Part shown: piece by piece, positions 49,109 to 58,225 of the stretch | How the letters are laid out: every line of letters begins with the position of its first letter | Position numbering within the stretch: position 1 is the first letter of the stretch | Source: JANQOZ01 sp045106555 | GTDB taxonomy: Bacteria > Pseudomonadota > Gammaproteobacteria > Xanthomonadales > SZUA-38 | Reading direction: 5' to 3' | Length of the DNA: 64,000 bases | Assembly (NCBI GenBank): GCA_045106555.1 | Contig: JBGCET010000004.1 | Span: forward strand, 81,774-145,773 | Notes under the pieces: generated by a model | Seen by the model: only the letters and a program-made list of their open reading frames with translations | What the model was told of the DNA's origin: nothing | The model's database searches: none | Position numbers and translations under genes: made by a program

Positions 49109-50467
49109 ATGAAGGCCATTCTCACCGACACCGCGCTGCGAGCAGCGCGTTACCTGGATTCACTGCGCTCGCGCTCCAACATTCCAAGCCAGGCTGCGGT
49201 GGACGCACTGGCCCATCTCAATGAGCCACTGCCTGTACACCCCACCGAACCGGATCAGGTACTGGCAACGCTGGATGAAATCGGCTCCCCGGCCACCGTG
49301 AACATGGCGGGACCGAGGTTTTTTGGTTTTGTCATCGGCGGCGCTTTGCCGGCCACTGTAGCGGCCAACTGGATGGCCACCGCCTGGGACCAGAGCTCCT
49401 CGCTGTACAACGTCACCCCAGGGGTGGCTTACATTGAGCAGGTTGCGATGGACTGGCTGATTGACCTGCTGGGCTTCCCCGAAGCCTGCGGCGGCGCCTT
49501 GGTCACCGGCGCTACCGTGGCAAATTTCAGTGCCTTGGCCGCGGCTCGCAATAAAGTTCTCCGCCACGACGGCTGGGATGTGGAAGCTGACGGCCTGTTC
49601 GGCGCGCCACCCATCACGGTCATTACGGGAGAGGAGGTTCATCCTTCAGTGCTCAAAGCGCTGGGCATGTTGGGGCTGGGGCGCAACCGGATTGTTCGTG
49701 TGCCCGCTGATAACCAGGGGCGAATGCGTGCGGACCAACTGCCTGCCCTGAAAGGGCCAACCATTATCTGTTCTCAAGCCGGCAACGTGAATACCGGGGC
49801 CTTTGATCCCGTGGGTGAGATCTGCGATCAGGCCCATTCATCAAACGCGTGGGTTCATGTGGATGCGGCGTTTGGCCTGTGGGTGGCTGGCGTTCCCTCG
49901 CTGCAGCACCTGTGTCCAGGCCTGGCCGATGCTGACTCCTGGGCCACAGACGGTCACAAAATGCTCAACGTGCCGTACGACTGTGGCGTGGCATTGGTAA
50001 AAGACCCGGACGCGCTGCGACGGGCCATGGCCATAACTGCCGAATACCTGCCCACAGACAGCGAGCAACGTAACCCGGCGGACTACACTCCCGAGCTTTC
50101 GCGCCGCGCACGCGGCGTGGAGGTTTGGGCTGCACTGAAATCTTTGGGTCGCAGCGGCGTTATCGACATGGTGGAACGAATGTGCCGCCATGCAGGATTG
50201 TTCGCAGAGAAGCTATCTGAGGCCGGATTTACGGTGCTGAACGACGTGGTATACAACCAGCTGCTGGTGAGTTTTGGAACTCCGCAACAAACTCTTCAAG
50301 TGATCGACGCGGTGCAGGCAGAGGGAACCTGCTGGGCGGGGGGCACCGTGTGGCAGGGCCACACGGCTATGCGAATCAGCACCTGTAACTGGGCTACCAC
50401 CGACGAGGATGTCCTGGCCAGCGTTGAGGCCATTAAGCGCTGCGCCAGCGACGTACTTCAGCCTTAA
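49109..50467 (+). CDS. Pyridoxal-dependent group II decarboxylase family protein
   Basis: A 452-residue PLP enzyme. The cofactor lysine is in WATDGHKMLNVPYDCG, with the preceding Asp in HVDAAFGLW and the His of GEEVHPSVLKAL that stacks on the ring. The N-terminal region, with GPRFFGFVIGGALPATVAAN and then WDQSSSLYNVTPGV, is typical of aromatic or glutamate decarboxylase relatives that are often annotated only as aspartate aminotransferase family. GGGG lies shortly before the ATG. It stands alone, convergent with the secreted repeat protein (4-base overlap). Substrate unknown. Confidence 0.85.
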   Translation: MKAILTDTALRAARYLDSLRSRSNIPSQAAVDALAHLNEPLPVHPTEPDQVLATLDEIGSPATVNMAGPRFFGFVIGGALPATVAANWMATAWDQSSSLYNVTPGVAYIEQVAMDWLIDLLGFPEACGGALVTGATVANFSALAAARNKVLRHDGWDVEADGLFGAPPITVITGEEVHPSVLKALGMLGLGRNRIVRVPADNQGRMRADQLPALKGPTIICSQAGNVNTGAFDPVGEICDQAHSSNAWVHVDAAFGLWVAGVPSLQHLCPGLADADSWATDGHKMLNVPYDCGVALVKDPDALRRAMAITAEYLPTDSEQRNPADYTPELSRRARGVEVWAALKSLGRSGVIDMVERMCRHAGLFAEKLSEAGFTVLNDVVYNQLLVSFGTPQQTLQVIDAVQAEGTCWAGGTVWQGHTAMRISTCNWATTDEDVLASVEAIKRCASDVLQP

Positions 50468-51999
50468 GGCGACAGCGACTCAAAGCTGTCTTTGAAGATC
50501 AGGTCGGGCCGCTCGAAGGTAACCTCCGCCAACGCAATACCGCGTTCGCCGTTGGTCAACACATAGGCGTAAGCCACCTGCCCCTGATCGTTAAAACTGG
50601 TTTGCGCATTGCCCAGGGTGTTTGGCTCCAGCGGAAACTGGGGAAGCGATGGGCTGATAACCTGAAGCGTGCCCCCCGCCAGCGGCTGGCCTGCTCGAGC
50701 GACTTCCGCCAGACCAAACTGAGGGTCGTACAGGAACAGCGCTGCTCGCTGAGGCTCACCGAGAATTTGTACCGTACCATTCACCAGCACCTGCCCTGCC
50801 TCATTTAACGTAAAGCCCCGGATTGCAATCAAGCTACCCTGAACGTCGAGCGACACTACATCACCTTCGCTGATAACCAGCCGTTCCGCGCCATCGCGGC
50901 GCAATAGCAGCCTTTGGATGCGCGTGTTGTCCGAAGCAATCATCAAATACAGCAGGTCACCGCGGTCGTTGATGTTCAGGCCGCTGATCAGACCGAGCAG
51001 GTCACCACCCAGAGTGGGGTTACCAGAACGGGTCAGCTCTTCAAGCCCCATACCCTGATCCAGATAGACGCCAACGTAGTCTTCAGTGATATCGTCCACT
51101 CCCGCCGCCAACGCCACTTCCGACTGGCTGTTGAGGTCTGCGGGCAGTCGAGGATCTACCACGAAAGTACCCAGCCCATCTGGCGCCGCCGCGCCAGTTT
51201 GGTTGATTTGACGCACGCTGGTCAGGTCACCAACAAAATGGCCAAAATCGTCGTTGGAGATATTGAGCCTGGCAACAATCTCACCGGCATTGTTCAGGCC
51301 AAAGGCCCGCAGCGCTGTCAAGGTATTGCCGTTCGGCAGCGCTTGACCGCTAGCAAAAACCGGCTGGGTGACCAACCCGTCGCTGCGTACCAGCAGATTC
51401 TGGGTGCTGCTGTTCACCAGATAAGCCAGTTGTCCGGCATCATTCACCAAAAAACCCAAAGCAGAGGGGCCCACGTTTAATGACTCACCGAATGGCGTGT
51501 CTTGCCCGGACTGCAATACAGCCTGCAGGTCTGTGCCGTCTGCGCGGTAAATGGCATCCTCGCTTTCAGAATCGGTGGAGATGAAGCCAACGCTACCACT
51601 GGCGTCAATGCCAAACGGTGTGCGAAACCCCAGGGTACCCAGCTGCAGAAACTGCAGATCCAGCTGATTGCCGGCGGCAGAAGCCTGCCCCCCTCTGGCC
51701 AGCGTTACTTGTTCTGTGGTGGAGGCTCGATACAACCCCAAATCGTCAATAGGGTCTGGGTCCGAGGTGGCCAGCAGATTGGCGATAAAGGCCGCCTGGC
51801 CAGCGTTGTTTAATACCGGCCGGCCAATATTATCGCCGAACACGCCATTGCCGTCTGGCGAGGGTTGGCCGCTGCGAACGAGGATTTCCGTGTCCACCGT
51901 AAACGGCACAGTCTCCCCGGCCAGAACCGGCGCACAGGTTAATAAAGTGAGTACTGAAGTGACACAGTTTCGAAGGTGTAGTGCAAAGTGCAAACGCAT
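50464..51999 (-). CDS. Secreted NxxGxxA-repeat protein
   Basis: A 511-residue exported protein with a signal peptide (residues 1-28, VTSVLTLLTCAPVLAG at its end). The body holds at least six repeats built on N-[NDE]-x-G-[QDE]-x-[AVL]-[AL] (LNNAGQAAFIANL, VNDAGQLAYLV, NNAGEIVARL, INDRGDLLYLM, LNEAGQVLVNG, FNDQGQVAYAY). This is the pattern of the tandem NxxGxxAF-containing family with a short C-terminal anchor-like sequence. The chain ends DLIFKDSFESLSP, resembling the IFxDGFE tail of secreted proteins in several gammaproteobacteria. Likely a beta-propeller on the cell surface. Function unknown. Confidence 0.82.
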   Translation of the reverse strand: MRLHFALHLRNCVTSVLTLLTCAPVLAGETVPFTVDTEILVRSGQPSPDGNGVFGDNIGRPVLNNAGQAAFIANLLATSDPDPIDDLGLYRASTTEQVTLARGGQASAAGNQLDLQFLQLGTLGFRTPFGIDASGSVGFISTDSESEDAIYRADGTDLQAVLQSGQDTPFGESLNVGPSALGFLVNDAGQLAYLVNSSTQNLLVRSDGLVTQPVFASGQALPNGNTLTALRAFGLNNAGEIVARLNISNDDFGHFVGDLTSVRQINQTGAAAPDGLGTFVVDPRLPADLNSQSEVALAAGVDDITEDYVGVYLDQGMGLEELTRSGNPTLGGDLLGLISGLNINDRGDLLYLMIASDNTRIQRLLLRRDGAERLVISEGDVVSLDVQGSLIAIRGFTLNEAGQVLVNGTVQILGEPQRAALFLYDPQFGLAEVARAGQPLAGGTLQVISPSLPQFPLEPNTLGNAQTSFNDQGQVAYAYVLTNGERGIALAEVTFERPDLIFKDSFESLSP

Positions 52000-52058
52000 T
52001 AACAGTTCCAGTTTGAGTAGAGCCCAACCTAACTATCGGATTAATTGTTCAAACTGCG

Positions 52059-54497
52059 TCATTGAATTTCCGCGCATCGGCCGATCATCTGCTGGAAATA
52101 CACTTTGTTGGCGTGGGTCAGTAGAGCGACAAGATCTCGCCCCTGCTCTTCCCAGCGCGATACAAGATCTGCTGAACGTTCGCATCGCCCGGCGAAGTCT
52201 GGTGACTGCACAAATGTCCTGGACCCCAAGATGGCAGCGCGCAGCAACAACGCTGCATTGCCGTCCTCAGTAGTCAGTCTGGAATTGAATGCTGCCAGCA
52301 GCGCCGAAGTCTGATCAAACAGACCCGCATCCGCGTGGTGCTCCGCCCGCGTGAGCATGACCTCTAGCCGATCAGGATTGTCTGCCGGCAGGGTGACCAG
52401 TCTGCGCTCCGCCAAATCCAGCCACGCCACAACCTGATCGCGCAAGCGCGTGCCCTCAGCCATGCGCGCGCGACGAACCTGATGCACGGCGACTTGAGGA
52501 GAGTGTTCCCCCAGGAGCCGATTGAGTGTCGGCAACAGCCTGTCAAAAACGAGGTCGCTGCTCCCATCGCCAAGCAGATAATCCAGCCAGGCAATTTCAA
52601 CATCCAGCAGCGCCGAGCGATAGTGATCATCGCCGTAGGCGTCAAGGACTAACGTTCGTAGCGTCGGCACACGGGCACCGGCGTCCGCCAGATTGCCTTG
52701 AGCAATGAGCCGTTGAAAATCGCGAAACCGCACGTCCGCAACCGGCGCTGAGCGAGCGCCAAAAACTTCGGCGTACACCTGCTGGGCCTTCAGAAGGTCT
52801 GCCTGCGCATCGGAGAACCGCTCAAGCCCGGTCAACGCGACCCCGCGCATGTAATGCGTGTTGCCCGTCACGCTGCGCCGGTCGGTGGGAATTGCTTCGA
52901 TCAAATCAAACAGCGCTACTACTTCACGCCACTGCTTCATTGCCAAGTGGGTTTGCATTTCAGCAAGGTAAGTCCAGGGCAAGCGCCAGTGATTGACCGG
53001 TAGCGCCAAATCTCTTGCCGTTTGCGCCGCCTCTAACGCCAACGGGTATCGGTGAGCCACCCCGGCGGTTAACGCCATCTGTGTCCAGTGAGCAATATCG
53101 TCTTCAATTTCCTCACTGTGCGCGGCGGAGGCCACCGCCATTTCGCTGGCTTTCAGCGCTGCGTCCATCTGCCCTAAGCCGGTAAAGACCGCAGCCAGGT
53201 CGCTGGCCAACCAGGACTTGGAGCGGGGCGACATTTTTTCCTCCGCGGGCAGCGTTTCCAGCATCTTATGCATCAGCTCAGCAACCGTAATAGAACCATC
53301 GCCGCCACCAAACACGCTGGCTTCCCGTAAGCTCTCGGTGACAAAACTGGAGGTGGCCCGTTCGCTGGCCAGCAAGTCCAAAGCCCGGTCACGCTCCTGC
53401 TGAATTTCCTGGTTGCGCTGAAACACGCTCACCAGTCCGGCCACCAGCACAGCGAGGGTCAAAACGCTGAGCCCTACTGGCAGCCATTGTCGGCGCAGAA
53501 ACTTGCCCCACCGATACCTGCGCTGGTGGCGCAGTGGACTCACCGGCCTTCGCTGCTCAAAGGCATCAATATCCAGCTTCATCGCCAGCGCTGACGGATA
53601 CCGGTCGTCGGGGTGTTTGCCGGTGGCCAACGCAACAATTGCATCGAGTTCAGCGTTAGCCACTGATGGCTCAGAGTTCATCAGCTGGTCCAGCACTTTA
53701 CCCAGGGAGAAAATATCTGCCGCCACCGACACCGGCGAGCCGGCCAGTTGCTCAGGACTGGCATAGGCCTGGGTGTAACCCGACGGCTTCTCACCGCCCA
53801 AACCGGACAAACCAAAATCGATAAGTTTTATTCGGCCGGAGTCGGTCACCAGTACATTGTCGGGTTTTAGATCCAGGTGCAGCACGAGGTTTGCATGGGC
53901 TGCGGCCACCGCATCCAACAGCTGACCAAACAACGCAAGCCGCGCGGTACGGTCAGGCCGGTGGCGTTTCAGGTATTGAAGCAGAGGGAGTCCATCAACG
54001 TATTCAGACACTACAAAAGGTAAACCCACTTCATCGGCGCCGAAATCCAGCAGGCGGGCAATGCCGCCATGCTGCAGTTCACTGAGAGCGCCAGCCTCAC
54101 GCTGCACGGCCGCTAACGCTGCGGCGGACTGTATCTGGCTGTGGCCGCGTTTAGCGGCGCCCAGTTGCACCACCCCCAACTCTTCCCGGGTTGCCAGATA
54201 GACCGAACCCATCCCCCCCTGACCCAGAGGTTTGCCAACCTGCCAGCGCCCGAGCCGGGGAGGCACATGGCCACGCAGCAGCTCTTGCGCCACAGCGACA
54301 CCCGCCAGTTCGCTCAGGTCCAACGCGGTGGACTGAAATGCCAGCAGCTCTTCCAGCTCGCCTGCCATCCCAGCCTCCAGGCGCTGAAGATAATCCGCGC
54401 GCTGCGCATCATCTAACGGCAGCAGATGGGACACGTGATGGGCTAAACTTGGCGTCTCCGCCGACCCGGTGTCAGATTGATGGTTTTCGTCCAACAT
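52059..54497 (-). CDS. Membrane Ser/Thr protein kinase with C-terminal helical repeats
   Basis: An 812-residue Hanks-type kinase. An N-terminal helical part (about residues 10-75) precedes the kinase domain (about 80-330), with GKPLGQGGMGSVYLA, the ATP lysine probably in LGAAKRGHS, the catalytic loop VLHLDLKPDNVLV (Leu in place of the usual Arg) and LIDFGLSG. A transmembrane helix lies at about 350-370, followed by about 440 residues of TPR-like helices facing the periplasm (LDLAERRLVTLPADNPDRLE). The ATG at 54497 shares one base with the TTG of the divergent ECF sigma gene, so the pair is under common control. Such kinase / ECF pairs are common. Confidence 0.9.
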   Translation of the reverse strand: MLDENHQSDTGSAETPSLAHHVSHLLPLDDAQRADYLQRLEAGMAGELEELLAFQSTALDLSELAGVAVAQELLRGHVPPRLGRWQVGKPLGQGGMGSVYLATREELGVVQLGAAKRGHSQIQSAAALAAVQREAGALSELQHGGIARLLDFGADEVGLPFVVSEYVDGLPLLQYLKRHRPDRTARLALFGQLLDAVAAAHANLVLHLDLKPDNVLVTDSGRIKLIDFGLSGLGGEKPSGYTQAYASPEQLAGSPVSVAADIFSLGKVLDQLMNSEPSVANAELDAIVALATGKHPDDRYPSALAMKLDIDAFEQRRPVSPLRHQRRYRWGKFLRRQWLPVGLSVLTLAVLVAGLVSVFQRNQEIQQERDRALDLLASERATSSFVTESLREASVFGGGDGSITVAELMHKMLETLPAEEKMSPRSKSWLASDLAAVFTGLGQMDAALKASEMAVASAAHSEEIEDDIAHWTQMALTAGVAHRYPLALEAAQTARDLALPVNHWRLPWTYLAEMQTHLAMKQWREVVALFDLIEAIPTDRRSVTGNTHYMRGVALTGLERFSDAQADLLKAQQVYAEVFGARSAPVADVRFRDFQRLIAQGNLADAGARVPTLRTLVLDAYGDDHYRSALLDVEIAWLDYLLGDGSSDLVFDRLLPTLNRLLGEHSPQVAVHQVRRARMAEGTRLRDQVVAWLDLAERRLVTLPADNPDRLEVMLTRAEHHADAGLFDQTSALLAAFNSRLTTEDGNAALLLRAAILGSRTFVQSPDFAGRCERSADLVSRWEEQGRDLVALLTHANKVYFQQMIGRCAEIQ

Positions 54498-55075
54498 TGA
54501 CCGAGCATAATACCAGCGCACCGACCCTGAACGTTGATTCACCAGAACTTCTGGCGTTGATTGAGCGTTGGGCCCGTGGTGATGATTCTGTTGATGAGCT
54601 CCTTTTCAGCACCCTGTCGCCATTCATGACCGGCATAGCGCGGCAGCAGCTTAACCGCCACGGCGGGCAGCTGTCGCTGGAGTCCCGAGACCTGGCCAAC
54701 GAGGCAAGCATTAAATTGCTTAAGTTACTGAATCGGCCAACCACCGAACCTCATCTGGTGAGGCTGGTTGCCAAGATGATTCGAGCTACCTGCGTAGACC
54801 TGGCTCGGGAGAGAAACGCCGGCAAACGGCAAGGACAAAAAGTCAGTTTGAGCCTGGCCCAGCTGGAAGAGGAGTCGCCGCTGGATTTGCTGGATCTGGA
54901 TGCCGCTATTTCTCAACTCGCCCAGCGCGACCCGCTGGCGGCAGAAGTGACCGAGATGCGATTTTTTTCCGGCCTCAGCGAATCGGAGACCAGTAAGGCG
55001 CTGGACGTGTCTAGGGCAACGGTGACGCGAAAATGGAAATTTGCGCGCCTGTTTCTGCGCAGAGCCTTGGACTAA
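54497..55075 (+). CDS. ECF sigma factor of the kinase-linked (TIGR02999-like) group
   Basis: A 192-residue sigma factor. Region 2 has SLESRDLANEASIKLLKLL and VRLVAKMIRATCVDLARERN; region 4 has EMRFFSGLSESETSKALDVS and ATVTRKWKFARLFLRRAL. The pattern matches the group that goes with Ser/Thr kinases, and the kinase gene is directly divergent. The start is uncertain: TTG at 54497 gives a normal length, and no ribosome site is visible for it or for the later TTG at 54555. Upstream in-frame codons run antisense through the kinase gene. The end overlaps the convergent oxidase-like gene by 4 bases. Confidence 0.82.
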   Translation: MTEHNTSAPTLNVDSPELLALIERWARGDDSVDELLFSTLSPFMTGIARQQLNRHGGQLSLESRDLANEASIKLLKLLNRPTTEPHLVRLVAKMIRATCVDLARERNAGKRQGQKVSLSLAQLEEESPLDLLDLDAAISQLAQRDPLAAEVTEMRFFSGLSESETSKALDVSRATVTRKWKFARLFLRRALD

Positions 55076-55623
55076 CTGGGAAACTCCAGCCCCGGCAATC
55101 CATCAAGACTCGTAGCATTGGTTTTGGCCCGATAGGCGCGCATCTGTTGTTCGGTTTTGCCATCCACCCAATTTTGCATGGCGGAGCGCTCACCGGTGTA
55201 TTCATAGGTAGGCACTGCATAGCCGCAGGAATCGGCAATACGCGAGACCTTGACCCGGATGATGTTGCGACAGGCACAGTGAGGCGGAAATTGGGCTTTC
55301 AGGCCATCAAATTCGCGATGCCCCTCTTCCAGCACCTCGCCCGTTCCATAAAACCGGAAGATCTTCGGCGGGCCTTCAAAGGAGCAGAACATGATAGTGA
55401 TGCGGCCATTTTCTTTGATGTGGGCGACGGTTTCGATGCCGCTGCCGCCGTAATCCAGATACGCGACCTCCGTTGGGCCCAGAACCAGGAACGAGTCGCC
55501 TCCCTTGGGTGAACAGTTCACCAGTCCGTCCCCGCTCAACGGCGCGGTGGAGACAAAAAACATCTTTTGTTTTTCCAGCCAGCGCTGGATTTTGTCATCG
55601 ATGGCGGCAAATTCTTTGCCCAT
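55072..55623 (-). CDS. Pyridoxamine 5'-phosphate oxidase-like flavoprotein
   Basis: A 183-residue protein of the PNPOx-like split-barrel family, probably binding FMN or F420. The core strands are MFFVSTAPLSGDGLVNCSPK, then VAYLDYGGSGIETVAHIKEN and RITIMFCSFEGPPKIFRFYG, as in pyridoxamine 5'-phosphate oxidase-related proteins. The C-terminal third (YAVPTYEYTGERSAMQNWVD) fits a subgroup often annotated only as PNPOx family. It is convergent with the ECF sigma gene and follows ggt by 38 bp on the same strand. Substrate unknown. Confidence 0.85.
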   Translation of the reverse strand: MGKEFAAIDDKIQRWLEKQKMFFVSTAPLSGDGLVNCSPKGGDSFLVLGPTEVAYLDYGGSGIETVAHIKENGRITIMFCSFEGPPKIFRFYGTGEVLEEGHREFDGLKAQFPPHCACRNIIRVKVSRIADSCGYAVPTYEYTGERSAMQNWVDGKTEQQMRAYRAKTNATSLDGLPGLEFPS

Positions 55624-55661
55624 GGGTCTCTCCGCTTGTAGTCTCGCCGCAGCGAGGGAGG

Positions 55662-57377
55662 TTATTGGCCGATTGCGCAGGCTCGGGTTCGGCGTTTGGC
55701 TTCCGTGGTTTGGTTCACCGCGGCCGCGCCGCTGTCTCTGCGCCCATCAACACCGGCAAAAAACAGGCAGCGCTGTGGATCAAATTCGGCGATTTGTGCT
55801 GCGCCCATAATGCCCCGTTCGCGCAGCACATGGCCCAGGGCCTCAAGGCGTTTACGAACGTCCTGGGAAATTTCCGGCTCGTGCATCAACATTGCGGGAT
55901 ACCATTGGTGGTGGAAGCGCGGAGCCTGCACCGCAGCTTGGGCATTCATGTCGAAATCCACCCGGTTGATTAAGGCGTGCATGACGGCGGTAATAATGGT
56001 GGTACCCATGGGGGAGCCCATCACCATGCGCACCTCGCCGTCTTTGAAAACCAGGGTGGGCGTCATGCTGGATAGCGGCCTTTTACCGGGCTCAACACGG
56101 TTGGCTTCAAACCCCACCGCTTCCCATTCATTGGGAATGTTGGGTGCAACGGAAAAATCGTCCATCTCGTTATTTAGCACAATGCCGGTGCCCGGTACCG
56201 TAATCAGCGACCCGAATACTGAGTTGATGGTTTGGGTTAAGGCCACCGCATTACCCTGACCGTCGATGATGGAGATGTGGGTGGTGCCTTCGTCGTTGGG
56301 GAGCGCATTGAACGGCTTGATATCCAGCACAGAATCCATCGAGATTCGCGCCAGCTGCGCATCGGCGTAGGCCTGAGAAAGCAGCCTTTCAACGGGCACG
56401 TCGTCGAAATCCGCGTCACCCAGATAACGGGCTCGATCGGCGTAGGCCAATTTCATAACCTCAGACAGAAGATGCACATACTCGCTGGAGTTGTGACCCA
56501 GGGAGTTGAGGTCCCGCTGCTCCAGCATGTTTAGCATATTGAGCAACAGTACGCCGCCAGAGCTGGGCGGCGGCATGGACACCACTTCATAGCCGCGATA
56601 GCTACCGCGAACCGGCTTACGCCATTTCACCTGGTAGCCGGCCAAGTCGTCGGGGCTGATGGCACTGTCGGTGGACTTCTGTATGGCACGCGCAATAGGG
56701 CCATGGGTTAATGCTTTGCTGCCTTTCTTCTGGATCAGACGCAGGGTTTTCCCCAGGTCTTTCTGGATCATGTTCCAACCCAGTTCGGGGGGCTTGCCGT
56801 TGTCCAGATATATTCGGGCCGTTTCCGGGTGGTCTTTCAATCTGTCGCCAAAAAACTGCATCAATCGATAATGCCAGGGACCGGCAGCAACGCCGTTTTC
56901 CGCAAGATCAATCGCGGGCTGAACCAGTTCCGCCCAGGGTTTTGAGCCGTAACGCTCATGCAGCGCCTCCATGCCCTGCACGAACCCGGGCACGCCCACG
57001 GAGTAAGCTCCGTTGCGAATCGCTTTTTGGTTGTTGTTGTACCATTCCTGGCTTGCTGCGGAGGGCGCAATTTCCCGCGCATCCAGCGCGGTGGTGGTAG
57101 AACCATCCGCCATATGAGTGACGGCGAACAGCCCGCCACCGATGCCGGAACTGAACGGATGGGCAACCGCTGCGGCAAACCCGCTGGCAATAGCCGCGTC
57201 TACCGCGTTGCCGCCATCAGCCAGAACTGCAGCGCCAGCCGCAGCAGCGGGCCCAACAGAGGTGGCCACCATGCCGTCGCGCGCCCAGATCGGCTGAAAG
57301 CTGGCCGCAGGGGCGGGGGATGCCCACGCGCTTAAGATGGCGGTAACCGCTACGGCGGCTAGTACGGGATATTTCAT
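55662..57377 (-). CDS. ggt: Gamma-glutamyltransferase
   Basis: A 571-residue periplasmic Ntn hydrolase that cleaves glutathione and other gamma-glutamyl compounds. Residues 1-24 are a signal peptide. The enzyme matures by self-cleavage before the catalytic threonine in NDEGTTHISIID (near residue 366), giving a large and a small subunit. Other marks are GGNAVDAAIASGFAAAV, SGIGGGLF, DAREIAPSA and PGKRPLSSMTPTLVF. The ATG overlaps the stop of the ferredoxin gene by 4 bases, which is odd since one product is exported and the other cytosolic. Length is normal. Confidence 0.95.
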   Translation of the reverse strand: MKYPVLAAVAVTAILSAWASPAPAASFQPIWARDGMVATSVGPAAAAGAAVLADGGNAVDAAIASGFAAAVAHPFSSGIGGGLFAVTHMADGSTTTALDAREIAPSAASQEWYNNNQKAIRNGAYSVGVPGFVQGMEALHERYGSKPWAELVQPAIDLAENGVAAGPWHYRLMQFFGDRLKDHPETARIYLDNGKPPELGWNMIQKDLGKTLRLIQKKGSKALTHGPIARAIQKSTDSAISPDDLAGYQVKWRKPVRGSYRGYEVVSMPPPSSGGVLLLNMLNMLEQRDLNSLGHNSSEYVHLLSEVMKLAYADRARYLGDADFDDVPVERLLSQAYADAQLARISMDSVLDIKPFNALPNDEGTTHISIIDGQGNAVALTQTINSVFGSLITVPGTGIVLNNEMDDFSVAPNIPNEWEAVGFEANRVEPGKRPLSSMTPTLVFKDGEVRMVMGSPMGTTIITAVMHALINRVDFDMNAQAAVQAPRFHHQWYPAMLMHEPEISQDVRKRLEALGHVLRERGIMGAAQIAEFDPQRCLFFAGVDGRRDSGAAAVNQTTEAKRRTRACAIGQ

Positions 57378-57634
57378 GCAGGTACCTTGTTGTTCATTAG
57401 CTGCCGATATTTGGCCATTAACTGATCACGGGATTCGACGTGGTCGGGGTCGCTGGGGATACATTCTACGGGGCACACTTCCTGGCACTGGGGCTCATCG
57501 AAATGGCCAACGCATTCGGTGCACTTGGCGTGATCAATTTCGTAAATTTCCACGCCCATGTAAATGGCCTCGTTAGGGCATTCCGGCTCGCAAACATCGC
57601 AATTAATGCACTGATCGGTGATGTAAAGAGCCAT
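57374..57634 (-). CDS. YfhL-type 2[4Fe-4S] ferredoxin
   Basis: An 86-residue cytosolic ferredoxin of the YfhL/Fdx2 type. Eight cysteines form two clusters: CINCDVCEPEC near the start, then CTECVGHFDEPQCQEVCPVEC, with the longer loop typical of the Alvin/YfhL group. A C-terminal helix (RDQLMAKYRQLMNN) is present as in the family. The gene lies between ggt and coaD; its neighbourhood with coaD, rsmD and ftsY is conserved in Pseudomonas-type genomes. Its stop overlaps the ggt start codon. Confidence 0.92.
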   Translation of the reverse strand: MALYITDQCINCDVCEPECPNEAIYMGVEIYEIDHAKCTECVGHFDEPQCQEVCPVECIPSDPDHVESRDQLMAKYRQLMNNKVPA

Positions 57635-57674
57635 TAGCGTGGGGCCTTACGGTGTTGTGAATTCTGACGGTTCA

Positions 57675-58169
57675 TTAACTGGTGCTTTTGTCTTTTAGCC
57701 GACTGTGGACATGAGGGTGGACAAACTCACCCACGTCTCCGCCTAATTTGGCGATCTCCTTCACCAGGGAGGCCGAAATAAAACTGTATTGCTCCGATGG
57801 GGTCAGAAACAGCGTTTCCATTTCATCGTTCAGGTGACGGTTCATGCTGGCCAGCTGAAACTCGTACTCAAAGTCCGACACCGCGCGCAATCCGCGCAGC
57901 AAGATGCCAGCGCCCTGATCACGGACAAAATCTGCCAGCAGGGTAGAAAACCCCACCACCTCAACGTTCGTTAGACCTCGCTCCGCGATTACCCGTTGCG
58001 CGAGTTCGATGCGCTCTTCCAGCTCAAACATGGGGCCCTTGGCGGAGCTTTTGGCTACCGCCACGACCACCTTGTCGAACAAACGCGCAGCCCGAATCAC
58101 CAGGTCGGTGTGCCCATGGGTAATGGGATCGAAGGTTCCCGGATAGATGGCAGTGGTTTGCTTGTTCAT
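57675..58169 (-). CDS. coaD: Pantetheine-phosphate adenylyltransferase
   Basis: A 164-residue cytosolic enzyme that adds AMP to 4'-phosphopantetheine in the fourth step of coenzyme A synthesis. The nucleotidyl-transfer motifs are AIYPGTFDPITHGHTDLVIR (TxGH site) and the C-terminal EQYSFISASLVKEIAKLGG (ISSSxxR-like). The phosphopantetheine-binding LLRGLRAVSDFEYEFQLASM is also clear. Family length (about 160) is matched. Gene order rsmD, coaD, ferredoxin is conserved in gammaproteobacteria. Confidence 0.96.
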   Translation of the reverse strand: MNKQTTAIYPGTFDPITHGHTDLVIRAARLFDKVVVAVAKSSAKGPMFELEERIELAQRVIAERGLTNVEVVGFSTLLADFVRDQGAGILLRGLRAVSDFEYEFQLASMNRHLNDEMETLFLTPSEQYSFISASLVKEIAKLGGDVGEFVHPHVHSRLKDKSTS

Positions 58170-58225
58170 GAGTTGAGTCTGAGAAGGCGCTGATGTCGAG
58201 TGCGTGAGGCCCTAAGTCTAAAGGC

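Noticed and set aside
54191..54496. A longer N-terminus for the kinase-linked ECF sigma factor.
   Set aside because: It is antisense to the kinase N-terminal coding region and rich in Pro and Arg, unlike a sigma factor.
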